From: Protea cynaroides
Taxonomy: Eukaryota > Streptophyta > Magnoliopsida > Proteales > Proteaceae
NCBI GenBank assembly: GCA_028583415.1
Contig: CM053272.1
Coordinates: 46,592,685-46,656,684 of the forward strand
Length of the DNA stretch: 64,000 nucleotides
Reading direction: 5' to 3'
Shown here: piece after piece, positions 13,209 through 26,900 of the stretch
Layout: the number at the start of each line of letters is the position of its first letter
How positions within the stretch are numbered: position 1 is the first letter of the stretch
Translations under genes and position numbers: made by a program
The notes under the pieces: generated by a model
What the model was told of the DNA's origin: nothing
What the model saw: only the letters and a program-made list of their open reading frames with translations
Databases searched by the model: none

Positions 13209-13414
13209 ACTCATATTCACACACAAACTCATAGTCTCAAGAGTTACCTGAAGGAAAAAAATCCTGTCCTTTCTGCTCTGCACTCACAGAGACCCAAATG
13301 GATGAGCAAAGGGAATTTGATTTGTGTTACTTATCCTAATTGTGCAGATTGGAGAAGGCCTCAAACACAATTTCGCTTGTTCCAAAGTCTGTTTCTAGCT
13401 GGCAGGCTCGATAG
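9715..13414 (+). CDS. AP3S: AP-3 complex subunit sigma, complete
   Basis: The small (sigma) chain of the AP-3 adaptor complex, which sorts membrane cargo from the trans-Golgi/endosomes to the vacuole. Exons: 9715-9783, 9961-10003, 10193-10254, 10798-10894, 12502-12572, 13077-13168, 13348-13414 (TAG at 13412-13414). Junctions are GT-AG and phases fit. Total 501 bases = 166 aa plus stop, the usual length of plant AP-3 sigma. It is one longin-type Clat_adaptor_s domain: start MIQAVLVMNTQGKPRLAKFY, middle LVYKHFATLYFVFVFD with ENELAMLDLIQ, then FGGQMLETSSTEVMKAVEEI and the SLVPKSVSSW tail. Residue 48 is Ser where relatives I remember have Cys (VLSSRAE). Two introns begin with CT repeats immediately after the donor. 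A remnant of this gene's 3' end is duplicated near 62.1 kb. Confidence 0.95.
10895..12501. other. AP-3 sigma intron 4
   Basis: The longest intron of the gene (1607 bases). No coding domain or clear terminal repeats were found. A short imperfect direct repeat, acagtcatattctaat, occurs at about 12113 and 12137. The small open frame at 11385-11570 is not supported by similarity to anything I know. Confidence 0.45.
12579..12618. repeat. (CT)n microsatellite after AP-3 sigma exon 5 donor
   Basis: An almost pure CT run starts about six bases after the GT of the donor at 12573. See also 13175-13208 and, on the minus strand, 17217-17240. Confidence 0.9.
13175..13208. repeat. (CT)n microsatellite after AP-3 sigma exon 6 donor
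   Basis: The CT run begins six bases after the donor GT at 13169. The 3' side of this run is close to the left limit of the segment duplicated at 62.09 kb. Confidence 0.9.
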
Positions 13415-13712
13415 CGGTCATGGAAATCAGAATTCAGCTCACACTGTGATCACATTATTATGCATATTTGCAATGAATTTGGCGCTTATACTGGTGCATT
13501 AGATTTTGTTATTGCATGTCCATGGATTTAGCTTATGGATTTGTGGATTTCCTTCTTTCCTTGATGTTGTAAGTGTTCATGTCATACTTCATTGTAAACT
13601 CGGTTAAACTGATTATTGTTTTGGCTTTGTTAGAAAACGAAATCTAATAGAAGATGTGATCTTCATATTCCCAAGAAATCCTTGGTCATCATATGTGCTG
13701 GGTGTTAGTGAC

Positions 13713-13812
13713 TCCTCTCAAGTCCAACTCCTCCTCAAGTTGTGATCCAGCACTCATGGAGTAAACTCCAACCACTGGATCACAATTTGAGGAGCGGTTG
13801 GACTTGAGAGGA
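13713..13812. repeat. 100-bp fold-back sequence 3' of AP-3 sigma
   Basis: The left arm tcctctcaagtccaactcct... is answered by the right arm ...gcggttggacttgagagga. The arms are about 40 bases with few mismatches around a short loop. The equivalent place in the second copy (about 62450) has other sequence, so this fold-back was gained in copy 1 or lost from copy 2. Confidence 0.75.
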
Positions 13813-14666
13813 TCTTTTTCTCTTGCATGATCATTATTCTGTAGGCAGTTTTCTTTTAGGATGACCCATCTCTGGCTTTCTGTCAAGTGATCGGTCTGGC
13901 TCTGGCTTCCACAACTTCGTAAAAATTTTGGCGATTGCTGTTTCTACTTAAGCATTTCTAATATTTCCAGCTTGAAGATTGTACCTAGTTTCCGAGCAAT
14001 GAAATAGAATCTACAGCCCTAGCAAAAAAATAGAAGTGGAATTGGGGAAATGGCTGAAACCTGCTTCTTCACTCAACAGGCTTTTTTTTTCTTTCATGGA
14101 CGTTGATCCTTATCAAACTGAGTTGTCAATTCGACCATAAAATTGGGTTAAAAAGCATGAGATCCGAGCAATGTGCAAGCAAGCGGAATCGGTGACAAGA
14201 TCAACCTCCGGTTATTCCAATCAGGCTTCAATTGACCCAAACCCTGGAAATCAAGTACGAACTACAAAACGGCCAGAATCAAGATTAGTTTCCGCCCAGG
14301 CGACTTGAGCGATCTTATTTCTTAAACTCCTGGATCTGAGGTCCCCACCCTTTAGATGAAGTTCACCTCTCCCAACTCATGTGATGAATTGATGATCTCA
14401 ATTTCTCCAGAGTAACCTTGTAACGTTCTCTTGGATAGAAAATGAAGGGTCAGTAGATGTCATTTTTTAACCTACTGAATATCATAATGCGGGAGATGAA
14501 AGGTGCAACATCAAGACAAGGTTTAGAGGCTACCCTTAACCCAGACTAGCCCCGAATACATTGCCCCTATACCCCCTAGAAAGCAAGCACGCACATTCAT
14601 GCATACACCAACACACAGGCGGCAGGAGAAGAGGAACAATTGATATTTTCAAAGAATGTCACTTGG

Positions 14667-14809
14667 GCTATGTTTGAATGTCAAGAAAAGAAAAGAAATG
14701 TATTTGAAGTGGAGAAGATAGAGCAACACAGAACACATTTATTCATCATTGTCTCACCATCATCTTATTATATGTTCTTTCTTTTCTTTTCTTGACATCC
14801 AAACATAGC
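14667..14809. mobile_element. Small MITE with gctatgtttg ends, copy 1
   Basis: The left end gctatgtttgaatgtcaaga and the right end, as complement, gctatgtttggatgtcaaga form a long inverted repeat around about 100 bases of AT-rich DNA. The same element sits at the matching place in the second duplicate (63303-63440), so it was there before the duplication. I could not fix a target duplication. Confidence 0.75.
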
Positions 14810-14966
14810 TTTAGTGATTGCCCTCGATGCCTTCAATGCTAAATGGCTGTTTCATGACATATCAAGCATAGAAGAAACCCCAAAAAAGAAGAAAAAATAG
14901 AGAGAGACAGAGAGCACTAAGCATACAAGTTTAAAATTCCCAGGTGGAGAGAGAGGGGGACATCAA

Positions 14967-17900
14967 TTACAATGATTTCTTCAAATCTTGGAGAACCACA
15001 TGTGCAGCATTGCGTCCAGGCGCACCCATCACGCCACCCCCAGGGTGCGTTCCACTTCCACAGAGATACAATCCCCGCAATGGTGTCCTATAACCTGACC
15101 TGTATGCATTAAATTCCAAATGTCTCACATTAGACCCATGATTAAACATAATCTCAGGAAGCACAAAACAGAGTATATACGAAAAGTTTCTACTTTATGT
15201 GGTGAGAAATACCATCCTTTAACAGGTCGCATTAAGAAAAGTGAATCCAAGCCCATGGCACCATGAAAGATATTCCCACCTGTACAAATCATTCAAGTAC
15301 AATGAACATTGTCAAAATGTGTGAAAAGTGATCTGGCAAATTCAAGATAAGATCCCCACATGAAAAGCTAGCTATTATCAACTGCCCTAGCGTCCCACAA
15401 CAGCATCACCTGCCGGATTTTAAATTAAAAAAAGGCCATAACCTCAGGGCGACCATTTTACACAAAAATGCCAAGATTAGGACCGACTCCAAACTCACCC
15501 CTCCCATGATCCCACATAGGCGGGACCAGCACTGGGTAATGACCCCTTATGGCCATAAACTGGTGCAGGACATAATTTTGCAGGATCCTGGAAGGGGTGG
15601 ACAGGAGTATGTCCTAACCTTCGGGAATCCAAAAAAACAGTTTTAAATTAAAAATGTGTGTGTATGGTGTGTGTGTGTGGGGGGGGGGGGGACTTCAATT
15701 TACATCCAAAAGATCTGCGCATCCACGGAATGCACAACAGAATTCTCAGTGATTAAATCTTCAAGAAAGAAACTCATGTTGACAAATGCAAAGAAAATCC
15801 ATGAAAATTAAATGCTTCCAGAACATTGAAGAAATTTATTTTATACTAAATATCCAGATCGTGTTACGTGATATCATAAAAATTATGAGTTTTTATCTGA
15901 AGATTCGATGTTCTTAATTAGGTGAATAAATTATTCAAAGTTTCAATTCAGTCACATACTTCATATTTCTTCCCGTCAATCTCTTAGCTAAGTTCCAATT
16001 AATCAACAACAGTCAAACCTCAAAATTTCTAGCTGCAGTGTTCCTAAAACAGGTCTCCATCACTCTGAAATAGAATACCTGTAAGACCAAACTCCCTTTC
16101 AAGGTCTGGTGGCGTCAACATGTCATATCCAATTATTGATGAACTAAAGCCAGGTGCATACTCATCTATCAAGGAGAAACATCTCTGAGCAAAGGATTCC
16201 TGAGCATGTAGTCATTTGTCAGTTAACCACAAATTGGAGAAGTAAGCATACCAAAAGCAAGAGTACTAACCCCAAGGGGATAGATCAGTTGGCAAAAACC
16301 AACACCTCAAAATGAAGAGGTCATGAGTTCAATTTTCCTTGGGGCCATATCTATCCCAAAAAAAAAAAAAGAAAAAAAGAAAAAAAGAAAAAAAGAAAAA
16401 GAAAAAGTAAGAGTACTCACATCTGCGTCAAGACCAAACATGGATAAGACTTCGGGGGGTGGGCGGGTGGGCTTGGCCCATCTTATATCAAGCCTTTACA
16501 ATGGGTAACACTGGCATGCATGTTCAGACCAGTGTTTTGAGATCCAGCCTTACTAATTGAACCAGTTGTCGCATCTGCTGGACCTCAAAAATTGCTGATC
16601 AATCACCCCTCCAACCCATTTTTGTCATAACCCTATTGACCAGTTAAAAATTTCTCAACATGGACAGTCGAAATGCTGAACCAGACTGGTAAAATTGTGT
16701 CCTATCATGAGACCAACTTAATTATTCAAAATTATATTCATATGCTTCAAAGAAGTTCTAAATCCCTGTTGACCAGCCAACAATTTTTGATGCTACACAG
16801 CAGGAATAGTATAATTATAATGCTCAAAAACATTAGCGAACAATGCCACGTGGTAATTAATAGTAGATGTGGGTAGGTCCATGTTACAAAGGATCTCACA
16901 TCCGATTCTATGGTCAAATTAAAGTCCAATACGAGAATATACTAGGCGTCAAAACATTGTTTAATGTTTTACAAAATTAATAAAATACCACTAAGCTCTT
17001 CTATGTAATAGTGGAAATTAGTTACATCACAATTATTTACAAAAAATTTGAGCACACTTTTAACACATGTAGAATGCTCATTCTTGGTTGATATTTGACC
17101 AATAAGATAGATGGGCACCCAAAGCCTGACCTTTCATATGGTTAAAATTTTAAAATTTGGTGAACTTAAAGTTTGCATGTCAGAACATTTGTCCACACCT
17201 CAAGTATCTGTGTGCAAGAGAGAGAGAGAGAGAGAGAGAGCTCACTCTGAATGCAGAATCTTCCCAGCTTCCCTCTGAAGGTTTATAGGGTGTGAATTGT
17301 ATGAACAAGTTAATAACATGCTTACCTGCAAAAAGGCAATCAAAACCACATATAGATTAAGAGAGTCATTTCTTTGTAGTGGAAAAATAAAGCCCAATCC
17401 CTTAAATAGCGTTGGGTAATAATGACAGAAGCTTGGGAAAAGTCACATTTAGGATGGGTTGGTTTAGACTACTTCCAAGCTTTTCTGTGAAGAGTTGGAG
17501 GCCCTATTGCTATTGCCAGGCCATTTCACCTAGAGGTCCTGGACAGCTGCCATGGCAGGAAGGAAAGTCCCCATGCTTTACAATTACCCTACACAGTCGA
17601 TTGGGCCTCTTTCACTAACCCAAATGTCTTCTAGATTCACCTCAGCCAAATGGACATAATGAAACAATTACGCAATCAAAAAGGCAGAACAATTTCATAC
17701 TAGTTTTTTAATTTTTTGATAATCTTCTACACTTTTCATTATTAACTCAAAAATTATTTTAAAATATTAGTATGGCCTCATGTATATATCAGATGATTAT
17801 TTGGTTCCACCTGCAATAGATCACCTGGGTCAAAATCAGCATTTATCTAATCATGCTGACCTTACAACTTTTTTCTGTTGGGTTCTACTCATTATGTATC

Positions 17901-20900
17901 GAAGGTACCAAATGGTATAGTACTTGTGTCAAATAAAGTAGAAGAAATGTAAAGTTTCTCCTTAAACATGGTGCCAGAAGGTTGTACCATGTATACTGGA
18001 AGTATCACTACATAAGTCCTCGGGTTGAACTAGAAGGATTGCCAAGTTCTGAGAATAATAGTATTATTATTATTATTATTATTTTTCTGGGGCCATTCAG
18101 AATTTAATTATCCTAGAAGTTTTAAACAATAAAAAATGGACTGGAGTTTGCAAAAGAAATTAGAGGCCAGTGCAGTAGGTCAAGCAGTGGTAAGAGTTCC
18201 ATAGCTTTAGTAGCAACATCGTAGATTTGTGGTTATCGGTTATATTTTCTATGTTTTTAAAAAAATGTGATATCGTCATAGTGGTATAATGTAAATATTT
18301 TTTTTGCTTTTTTGTAATAGAGACATCAAAACAACATCAAAATAAGGGATTACAAAACCATCATGAAGATGAATTCAATTACCAGAAGGAGAAATAGTGT
18401 TGTCCAATACAGAAGGAATCGTCATCTCAATAAGAGGTCTCCGTGATGGTAAGCCATTCCAAGCATCTCGACAAGCTAAATCAATCTCCTCCATACTTTG
18501 CAGAAACAAAAGTCAATAGATAAAATCATCTTAGATGTCAAGCAATAGAGGTCCAGGAATTATACCAGGACCACAACAATGATAAAATTGGGAGACTTAT
18601 TTTGTCAGTGACAGTTACAATAAGCAGATGTATAACAGCCTACAGCTGCATCCAGTGATACTACAAAAATGAAGGAAGAAAATGTGTTTCTTTATTAGAC
18701 ATGTAGCATACCTTTCAGAACCAATGTGAATGGTACCCACATGTTGAGGACCTGCTTCAATACATGGCTTGCAGCATTGGAATTGGGGCAATGTATCCAC
18801 AGCCAAGTTAATTTTTGTTGTTCCCTATTCCAGTAAATGACCGATACATAAAACTTGGGTAAAACTAGTTATCTTATTGAACAAGAAGCTAATGTCTTTT
18901 ATTTAAATTAAAAAAATATTAATCAGTATAACACATCATCAACCAACGATCAAGAAGAAATAAAACCCTCCACAATCAGCATTATCAACATATGCGTAAT
19001 TGTTAGAATATCCGAAACCAAAAAATGCCATGCAAGAGGATCCGCAAATATTAATATCTGGAAAACACGAGATTTTTTTTTTTTTTTTTTTAAATCATTA
19101 ATAGCCAGAACTGGCAGGCCTGTAGATAGTAATACTTTAACAAGTCCATAACAGTCTTGATCTGAGTATAAGTAAAAGAAAGTTCTCTCTCTCCTCTAAC
19201 TGGCAGGCCTGTAGATAGTAATAGAGAGTGCTTTTACCATCCATCTGGTGTATTATATATTACATGGACTGGAAATGATAGCCCAAAAGTTCAGAAGATC
19301 GATCACATGAGACACTGGTACCTTTGGAGACAACTATTAGGTGCCCACATTTTCTAAGATTAACAAATTACACAGGCTCAGAAAGTGATGAATTGTACAC
19401 CACCTCAACTCTCTGCATATTTCTCTCTCCTCAACTTCCATTGTATCTTTTGCCAACTTCACTCTTTGTCTTAATTTGATTTATCAACTTATTTTTCTAT
19501 TAAACAAGTACCGTGCCAATAAATAACATAGTGGATGACTGGATCTTCTCTAATGACATTTGCAATACTTCAGAAAGACAGTTAACCATTAGTATAATCA
19601 AACAAAACAACCTTATGTATGCATTCCAAATTCATCTCCCCTAGATAACCTAGTGCTTCATGCAGTGCTCAAGTATCATATTCTAGCCCTCCACTGGTCA
19701 GAGATTCAGTTAAAAGTAAAATTTTCTAACGAAGTAATATAGTATCAGAGGCTTAAAATTTTGGTGTCATGCATGTGTGTGTGGTAATCTAGAGAAGGAT
19801 CTTACAGAGCTGTAGTCTATATTTTTTATAGCACGGTGAAATTCTTCAGGCAGAAAACTTTGAGGCACTAATTCCTGCATGAAGTGTTAAGCATGATCAA
19901 ACTCAATCCATTGGAACCCCATTAGTAGCAAGTTGAAAGTTAAAATAATTCTTAAGCTTCCTTTCAAAGAGAACATACAAATACATTTTTTTTTCATGAC
20001 TAGCAAAACATACAAATACATTGAAAAATGCGACTGTGTTTCCAGTTGAACAAAATATGCAACAAGTCGAAATTTTTACCATGAAGGTTCGATAAGGGGT
20101 TGCATTCGACAAAACAACGGAAGAATGCACAGCAGTTCCATCAGCCAGTAGAACCTAGATAGTAGCAAGCACATTCCCATAGGATGGATATATCTCATTA
20201 TTTTTAAGCATGCCTTAAAATTCCCTTGCAAGAGCAACATAGAAGAAACAACTAACCCCTTCAGCTGCGCCAGACTCATCATTAATCATCAACTGTAGAA
20301 CCTGAACAAATAAAAAGATGAAGTCATTCACCCCCAAAAAAAAAAAATAATAATAATAAGATGAACAGTCAAAGGTACTAAATTAATAGCTTATAAACAA
20401 TAAAGGGGTCTCAGAGAATGTTGAGATCCGAGACCCAAGCATAATTTCTCCACACTAATTCATTCTGATACATAACATGATAAATAATTACAAGAACATG
20501 TTCTAGTTTTGGGTATTACCTCTCAATTCATATGTTATTAATAAAATGCGGAAACTTTTTAATTTCTTCCACTTGCTGGATGATTCTATTCTAGCGCAGG
20601 TTTCTAGCACTGACAATGGCGAAAGCTGTTAAGGTTACCACATGTACTAGAAGTAGTATAGGAATTTATCATTATGTTTCTGCAATTACAGAAGGCTGGT
20701 TGGCAAACTCATTTTTCTTACTGTAACCAGACCAGACATCTCGTTTGTTGTGGGTAAGTCAGTTTATGCATAATCCCAAGCAGGTGCGCTGGGATGTTGT
20801 GTGCCATATTCTGAGATATCTCAAAGGCGTCCCACGAAAGGGTCTCATTTATAGGCACAATAATGTTTGTCAGTCATTCAGAAACCGACTGGACAGGTGC

Positions 20901-23900
20901 TGAAGGTGATAGGAGATCTGCTACTGGTTATTGTATGTTTGTTGGAGGTAATCTTGTTACTTGATGGAGTAAGAAGCAAACTAGAGTGGCAAGGTCTAGT
21001 GTTGAAGCTGCATATTGAGCTATGCCTCATATTGCAGCCTAGCTGATGTGATTAAAATTACTTATTTAGGAGCTTGGTTTTCCAGCCACACATCCTATTG
21101 CTATATATTGTGATAACCACGCAGCCCTCCACACGACTTGTAATCCTGTCTTTCATAAAAGGACAAACACATTGAGGATGACTACCATCTTGTGTGTCAT
21201 GCAATAATGCGGAATGTGATCTCTACACAGTATACCAGTTCCAACCATAGATCGAAATTTCTGTGAGATCTCCCTGAGATCTCGAGTTTCTTGAAAATCT
21301 CGAGGGGGTCGAGACGAGACACCCCCTCGAAACCAAAACTCGACCATATCGACCATTTCTTGAGCTGGTCTCAACTGGTCTCGACCAGTTTTAACCAACT
21401 TGAACCAAATTTGTATATAAAAGGTAAGACTTGGTCAAAATTTCGACAGAGACTTACTGTTTTCAGTTCTTTTCTTCTGTTCTGCTTCTCCTCTTCTCCA
21501 AGTTGGCATTCTAAGCTTGGAAAGCTTCTGTTTTTGCCAAATTACTCCACCAAAATCTTGTGGGAGCTTGGAAAGGAGTGATGGGAAGATGGAACTTGAG
21601 CTGGAACTTGGGATCATTGTATTTTAGTAATTGATCTTGATCACATATTCACATGTACTATTTGATTTTGAATATTTGAGACTTTGAGTATTTGTGTCAT
21701 TGTATGGATTTTTTTTTTTTTGGTGAATAATGAATATATTAACAGCAACCACAGAAGGGGAAAACAAACCTGGGAATCAAAACGATAGAGCCAGACTCCT
21801 TACAAAGCAAAGAGACAAAACAGAAAAATCGAAAATACAAACAAATCCCATCTTAGGTAATAGGCACATTCCAAGCTAGTAGAATGTGTTTATTTCTAAC
21901 AGTATCCGGGGGGCGGGATTTAAAAGGAAGAGCAACACAGCGCACATCAAACTTAATAGCTTCTAAGATCTGACCAATTGTTCTAGACTTGTTCCTCCAA
22001 CGTCTCAAATTTCTCTTAAACCAGATGTGATACACAGATGCAGCAAAGTCGAGCTTGGCTATCGACCCACATGGGCTTTTTTCCTTGAATTTCTTGATCA
22101 ACCACTTCCATTCAAGATCAAAGGACAAGATTCTTCTTTTAATAGGCCAGCACATACCTAGAATCTTCTCACAGATTCTACTGGAAAAAGAACAATCAAA
22201 GAAGAGGTGCTTGATGTCTTCTTCGGCAGCCCAACATAGACAACAGTTTGAGTTGGGGATGATACCTCTATCCTTAAGCAATGATGTTGTTGGAAGGGAT
22301 TGGGTCAAAGCTCTCCAAAGAGTGAAACTATGCCGAAGGGAGTGCCTATGAAACCAAACTACATCAAACCAGGCTACCTTGGGGCTTCTAGATCTAACAG
22401 TCTTCTAAGCGGAAGCGGTAGGGAATAGCCCATTGGGGGAAGCAATTCAGGTTATGATATCTCCGCTTCCCAAGCGTCGCCGATGAATGGGAGGAACGGC
22501 TTCCCAAGCCTGAGATAGTCTGGTAGATGACGCCTTGCCAGTGCACCAGGCTCCATTGACTAATATAGAGGAAACAGAAGCCACCCTGTTCAGGCCAAAG
22601 TCCGCTCGGATCCTTTCCCCATATGCTAACATAAGGACACCATGAGGATGCCAGTTGTCAAGCCATAGCAAGTTAGAAGATCCATCATCAATAAGGGATT
22701 TAATGAATGGGATAGCCATTTTCCTATGTCGAAGAATTGTCCTCCAAACCCAAGAGGAATCCAAGTTGAGCAAGACTATTCAAATAGAATCCTTTTTCAA
22801 GTATTTGGTGTAGATCCATTTCACTCAAATGCACTCATTTTTCTCCACTATGTGCCAAATCATTTTCATAATGCAGGCTAGGTTTTTAACCTCCTTGATT
22901 CTTCGAATACCCAGACCCCCCCACCTCCTTTGGTAAGCAAATTTTTGCCCAACCAATGGAATGGAAGAATTTGTTACTCTCATCCCCTTTCCATAGAAAG
23001 GCACTCATGAGGCTTTCAATTTTCATGATGGTCGGATTTGGAAGACCAAACACCCCTGTCCAGTAAAGATAAGAGCCTTGCATGACTGATTTAATAAGCT
23101 CTAGTCTACCTGCATAAGAAAGGAATAGTCTGTCAGGAATAGGGGAGCAATGATGGACAGACAGTCTAGCTGCGATGAGGGGGAGACCGAGATAAGTGAT
23201 GGGTAATTTTCCGATGGGGAAATCCACAATTCTTCTGAGATTCTCGATGTTTGGCTCATCAACCCTAGAAAAAAAAAAGTTGAAATTTCTGCTTGTTGAT
23301 GGAGAGACCTGATCTATAATGAAGGATCGAAGCACATTCGCAATAGCTGAAAGGGATTTGGCGTTCCCTTTCGAGAAAATCATAATATCATCTGCAAACG
23401 CCAAGTGGGTGAGTTTTAGCTCCTTGCACCGCGAGAAGAAGTCAATGTTATTCTGATGCACATTAATCTAAAGGACTTGAGATAAACCTTCCAAGGCTAT
23501 CGCAAACAAAATAGGGGACATAGGACAGCCTTGTCTAATACCCCTTTTAGCTTTGAAAAAACCAACCGGGCTACCATTCATCAAAACTGAAAATTTAGCT
23601 AAGGATATAAAACTGAAAATCCATCGGGAGAAACGCCTTGGGAATTTCATTTTGTTCAACACATCCATGATGTATTCCCATCTCACATTATCATAAGCTT
23701 TTTGGATGTCAATCTTTAACATAGCAGCAGGCAAGGAATCAAATATTGACACGATACGCACCATATCGGCCGATACGTATCGGTATCGACACTAGTCGAT
23801 ACGATACAAGTCGATTCGTACCCTATTTTTTTTTAAAATGTAGAGTATCGACTGTATTGAGCAGTATTGATTCAATACGTATCGATACAGTTGATACACA

Positions 23901-26900
23901 ACTGCTGTATTGATACACTTTTAAAGTTAGATTTTCTAAAAAAAAAAAAAAAGAAAAAAAAAAACATGTATCGACCAGTATCAAGCCGTATCGGTTCGAT
24001 ACTGGTCGATACAGCCCATAAGTATCGAGCAGTATCGAAATATGGGAAAATATCATTCTGTTCGTCATTTCTAACAGAGCCAAAGTTCTTCCTCTTTGTA
24101 AAACTCAATTTTTCCTTGAGATTTCTCCAAAATACCATAGGGCTTTGATTCATAGCCCTAAAACGACTGGAAAGGAGGCATTAAACACTTTATTTGTGAA
24201 GATTAGAAGCTGAAATCATCTCTTCAAGCTCTAGAGGCGGAAAACCCTAAAGGTATGACGTTGAACTTCAATTTTTTTCATATTAATTCGATTTTTGTGT
24301 TGTTTCTTCCCATGAATCAGTGAACTATGGTCCTATTTGATGAATGCATGCTACATGGATTTAAACACTGATTTGAGATTCGATTTAAGAAATTTTTGAA
24401 GAACAGTACAAATTTTGAATTTTGAATTTTTTCCAAAAATTAATCCTTTGCTCTTATACTACTTATATAAGATGTGTAAACCACTGATCTACCATCTTTT
24501 CTTCTCAGTGGTAATTTTCGAGTTTATTTTTTAATTTTTTTAATTTTTTGGTTAAAAAATAGATATATAATTCAAATAAATTATTTTTTTCATGTAAAAT
24601 TTTACTATTCTCTCTCTCTCTCTCTCAATTTCTATTATTGATCAATTCCCTGTTTTGGTCCTGATTTCTATGCTTGATCGACCACTGATCTGATTTTTAA
24701 TTTTGAGTTTGTATTTTTTTTTGCAATCCTCATTTACTATTACATTTACCTCCACTGAGCTCTCTCTGCTCTCTGCTCTCTATTCTCTCCTCTGTTCTCA
24801 GTACTAATCCCACCTCTGTATATTATATAGCATATCAAACAGAAACATTTACCTATATTTCTTATGGCTATCAAATTTTAGTATTTTATACATTATACAT
24901 TAAACATACCCAAGTTTAATTATCTGATTTGCAATATTTCATTTAATTTTTTATTAGACAGTTTTTTTCTGAGACTCTGAAACTCTAAATTAACATCGGC
25001 CTTAAAATTGTTGGTGCCATTATATATCCTGCCCCATAATCATGTGTATCCATGATGTAAGAAACATTTTCTTTTTCAATATTGCTAATTATAGTGTTTT
25101 TATGCTTTAAAATTGTGTTTTGTATGTTCCTTAATCATTTTTGTGCGTATCTTGCCCCGTATCCATACGTATCAGTGCATATCCACTATATCCACAATAT
25201 GATACGATACGTCTCTTAATTTCAGCTGACCGATATGGTACTGATACACGATACTTTATTCCTTGGCAACAGGAGGGTGGGTCTTCCTATCAAAACCCCG
25301 TGCCAGATTAGTACATATCATAATATTATCCACAATGTTGCGCCCATGGATGAAAACTGATTGATTTGGGCTCACAAGATCCCCCACCACCTCTTTTAAT
25401 CTGAGAGCAAGGATTTTGCAATGGTCTTGTACAAGGTATTGCAAAGGGATATTGGCCTATAATCCACAATGGCATCTGCACCCTCCTTCTTTGGAATGAG
25501 ACAAAGAAAAGTTTGATTCACTTCACTAATCTGTCTGAGGTTGAAGAAGAAGCTTGTAATTGCTGAAATAAGGTCCACCTTCACAATGTCCCAAGCTGCA
25601 GTGAAAAACCCATATTAAAACCATCCGGACCAAGAGCCTTCTAAGATTTAATGAATTTGATAGCTGTAAGGATCTCCTTTTCGTCTGGAATGACATTCAG
25701 ATGAACAATTTGATCATCTGACAAAAATTTGTCAAAAATATCCATGGGAATAATCCAAAGTAGGGAGCTCTGTCGGGTAATACAACTTAGTGAAGAAATC
25801 TTCCGCTATCTTCTTAATTCCGGCAACATCAACAATAGTGTGGCCAGCCTCATCAAGAAGAGACGAGATATGATTTCGATTGTGATTAGCATTAACCGAT
25901 TTATGGAAGTAACTGGAGTTTCTATCCCCCAGTTTGAGCTACAAAATTCTAGATTTTTGCTTGAAGAAGCTTTCCTCTTGAGTCACCAACGAAGCCAGCT
26001 TGGTGGATAGCACCTTTTTTGCCTCAGCCATAGATCTATCCACCCCCGGGGCTTGTAATCTGATCTGAACTTCATTTAATTCATTCCTGCATTCCTAAAC
26101 AGCACTAGAGATATTTCCAAAAGTTCTTCGGTGCCACAACGCAAGGGCTCGCTTAACCTCTCTAAGTTTTTGAGCAAATTTGACCAAAGGTTGGTTGTTA
26201 TCCGGCGGAAACCGCGCCCAAGCTTCATTCACAACTGCTAAGAAATCCTCATGGGAAGCCCACATATCAAAATATCTGAAAGGTTTGGGGCCGAACGACC
26301 TGTACTAAGATATGGTAAGGATTATTCGGCAATAGTCAGATATCCCCCCTGACTTAAAACTAGCTTCGGAAGAGCTGAATGTAGATAACCATCGATCATT
26401 TACAAGGGCTCCATCGAGTTTGCAGCAAACCCTTTGATCTCCCATTCTTCTGTTGTTCTAGGTAAATTTCATGCCCACCCATTTGAGACCCACCATACCA
26501 ATGGAATCAAGACATCCCACAAAATCGCCCACCAAATTCTCATCGATGTGGCCTCCCATTTTCTCGTTAGCATACCTGACAACATTAAAATCCCCCAACA
26601 TACCCCAAGGCCTGTTTCCAAGAGAAGAGTGGATTATACCCAGATCCTCCCACAAATTTCTGCGCTCATTAGAGGTATTAGCAGCATATATAGCAGTAAT
26701 ATAGACATCATTATCAGTACTAGAATTGATAAGGTTACTCACTTTGAAATGTAAGAATTGATCCGAAGAGCAAACAACGAGAATCTGACTTTTATACTGT
26801 CCCATAAGCACCATAATCTACCATTACCATGATGGTTATAGTTAGAGACCATCTCCCAACCGGGAGCTATAGACTTGGCAATGTCACAAGCACTTCCTTC

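Larger units (their letters stand above)
13190..15370. repeat. Segmental duplication, copy 1 (AP-3 sigma tail to PYROXD2 3' end)
   Basis: This stretch recurs at about 62090-64000 in the same order and orientation. Shared marks are the cacacaaactc...agtctca tract, the AP-3 sigma 3' flank (cactgtgatcacattatt), the gatcggtctggctctggcttcc stretch in two parts, a 140-bp MITE, and PYROXD2 exons 16 and 15 with a 113-base intron in both copies. Non-coding DNA is visibly more diverged than the exons. The duplicate runs off the window edge, so the right limit is not known. Confidence 0.9.

Noticed and set aside
12966..13502. 178-codon plus-strand frame over AP-3 sigma exons 6-7
   Set aside because: It reads through introns and a CT repeat; the spliced AP-3 sigma exons explain the region.
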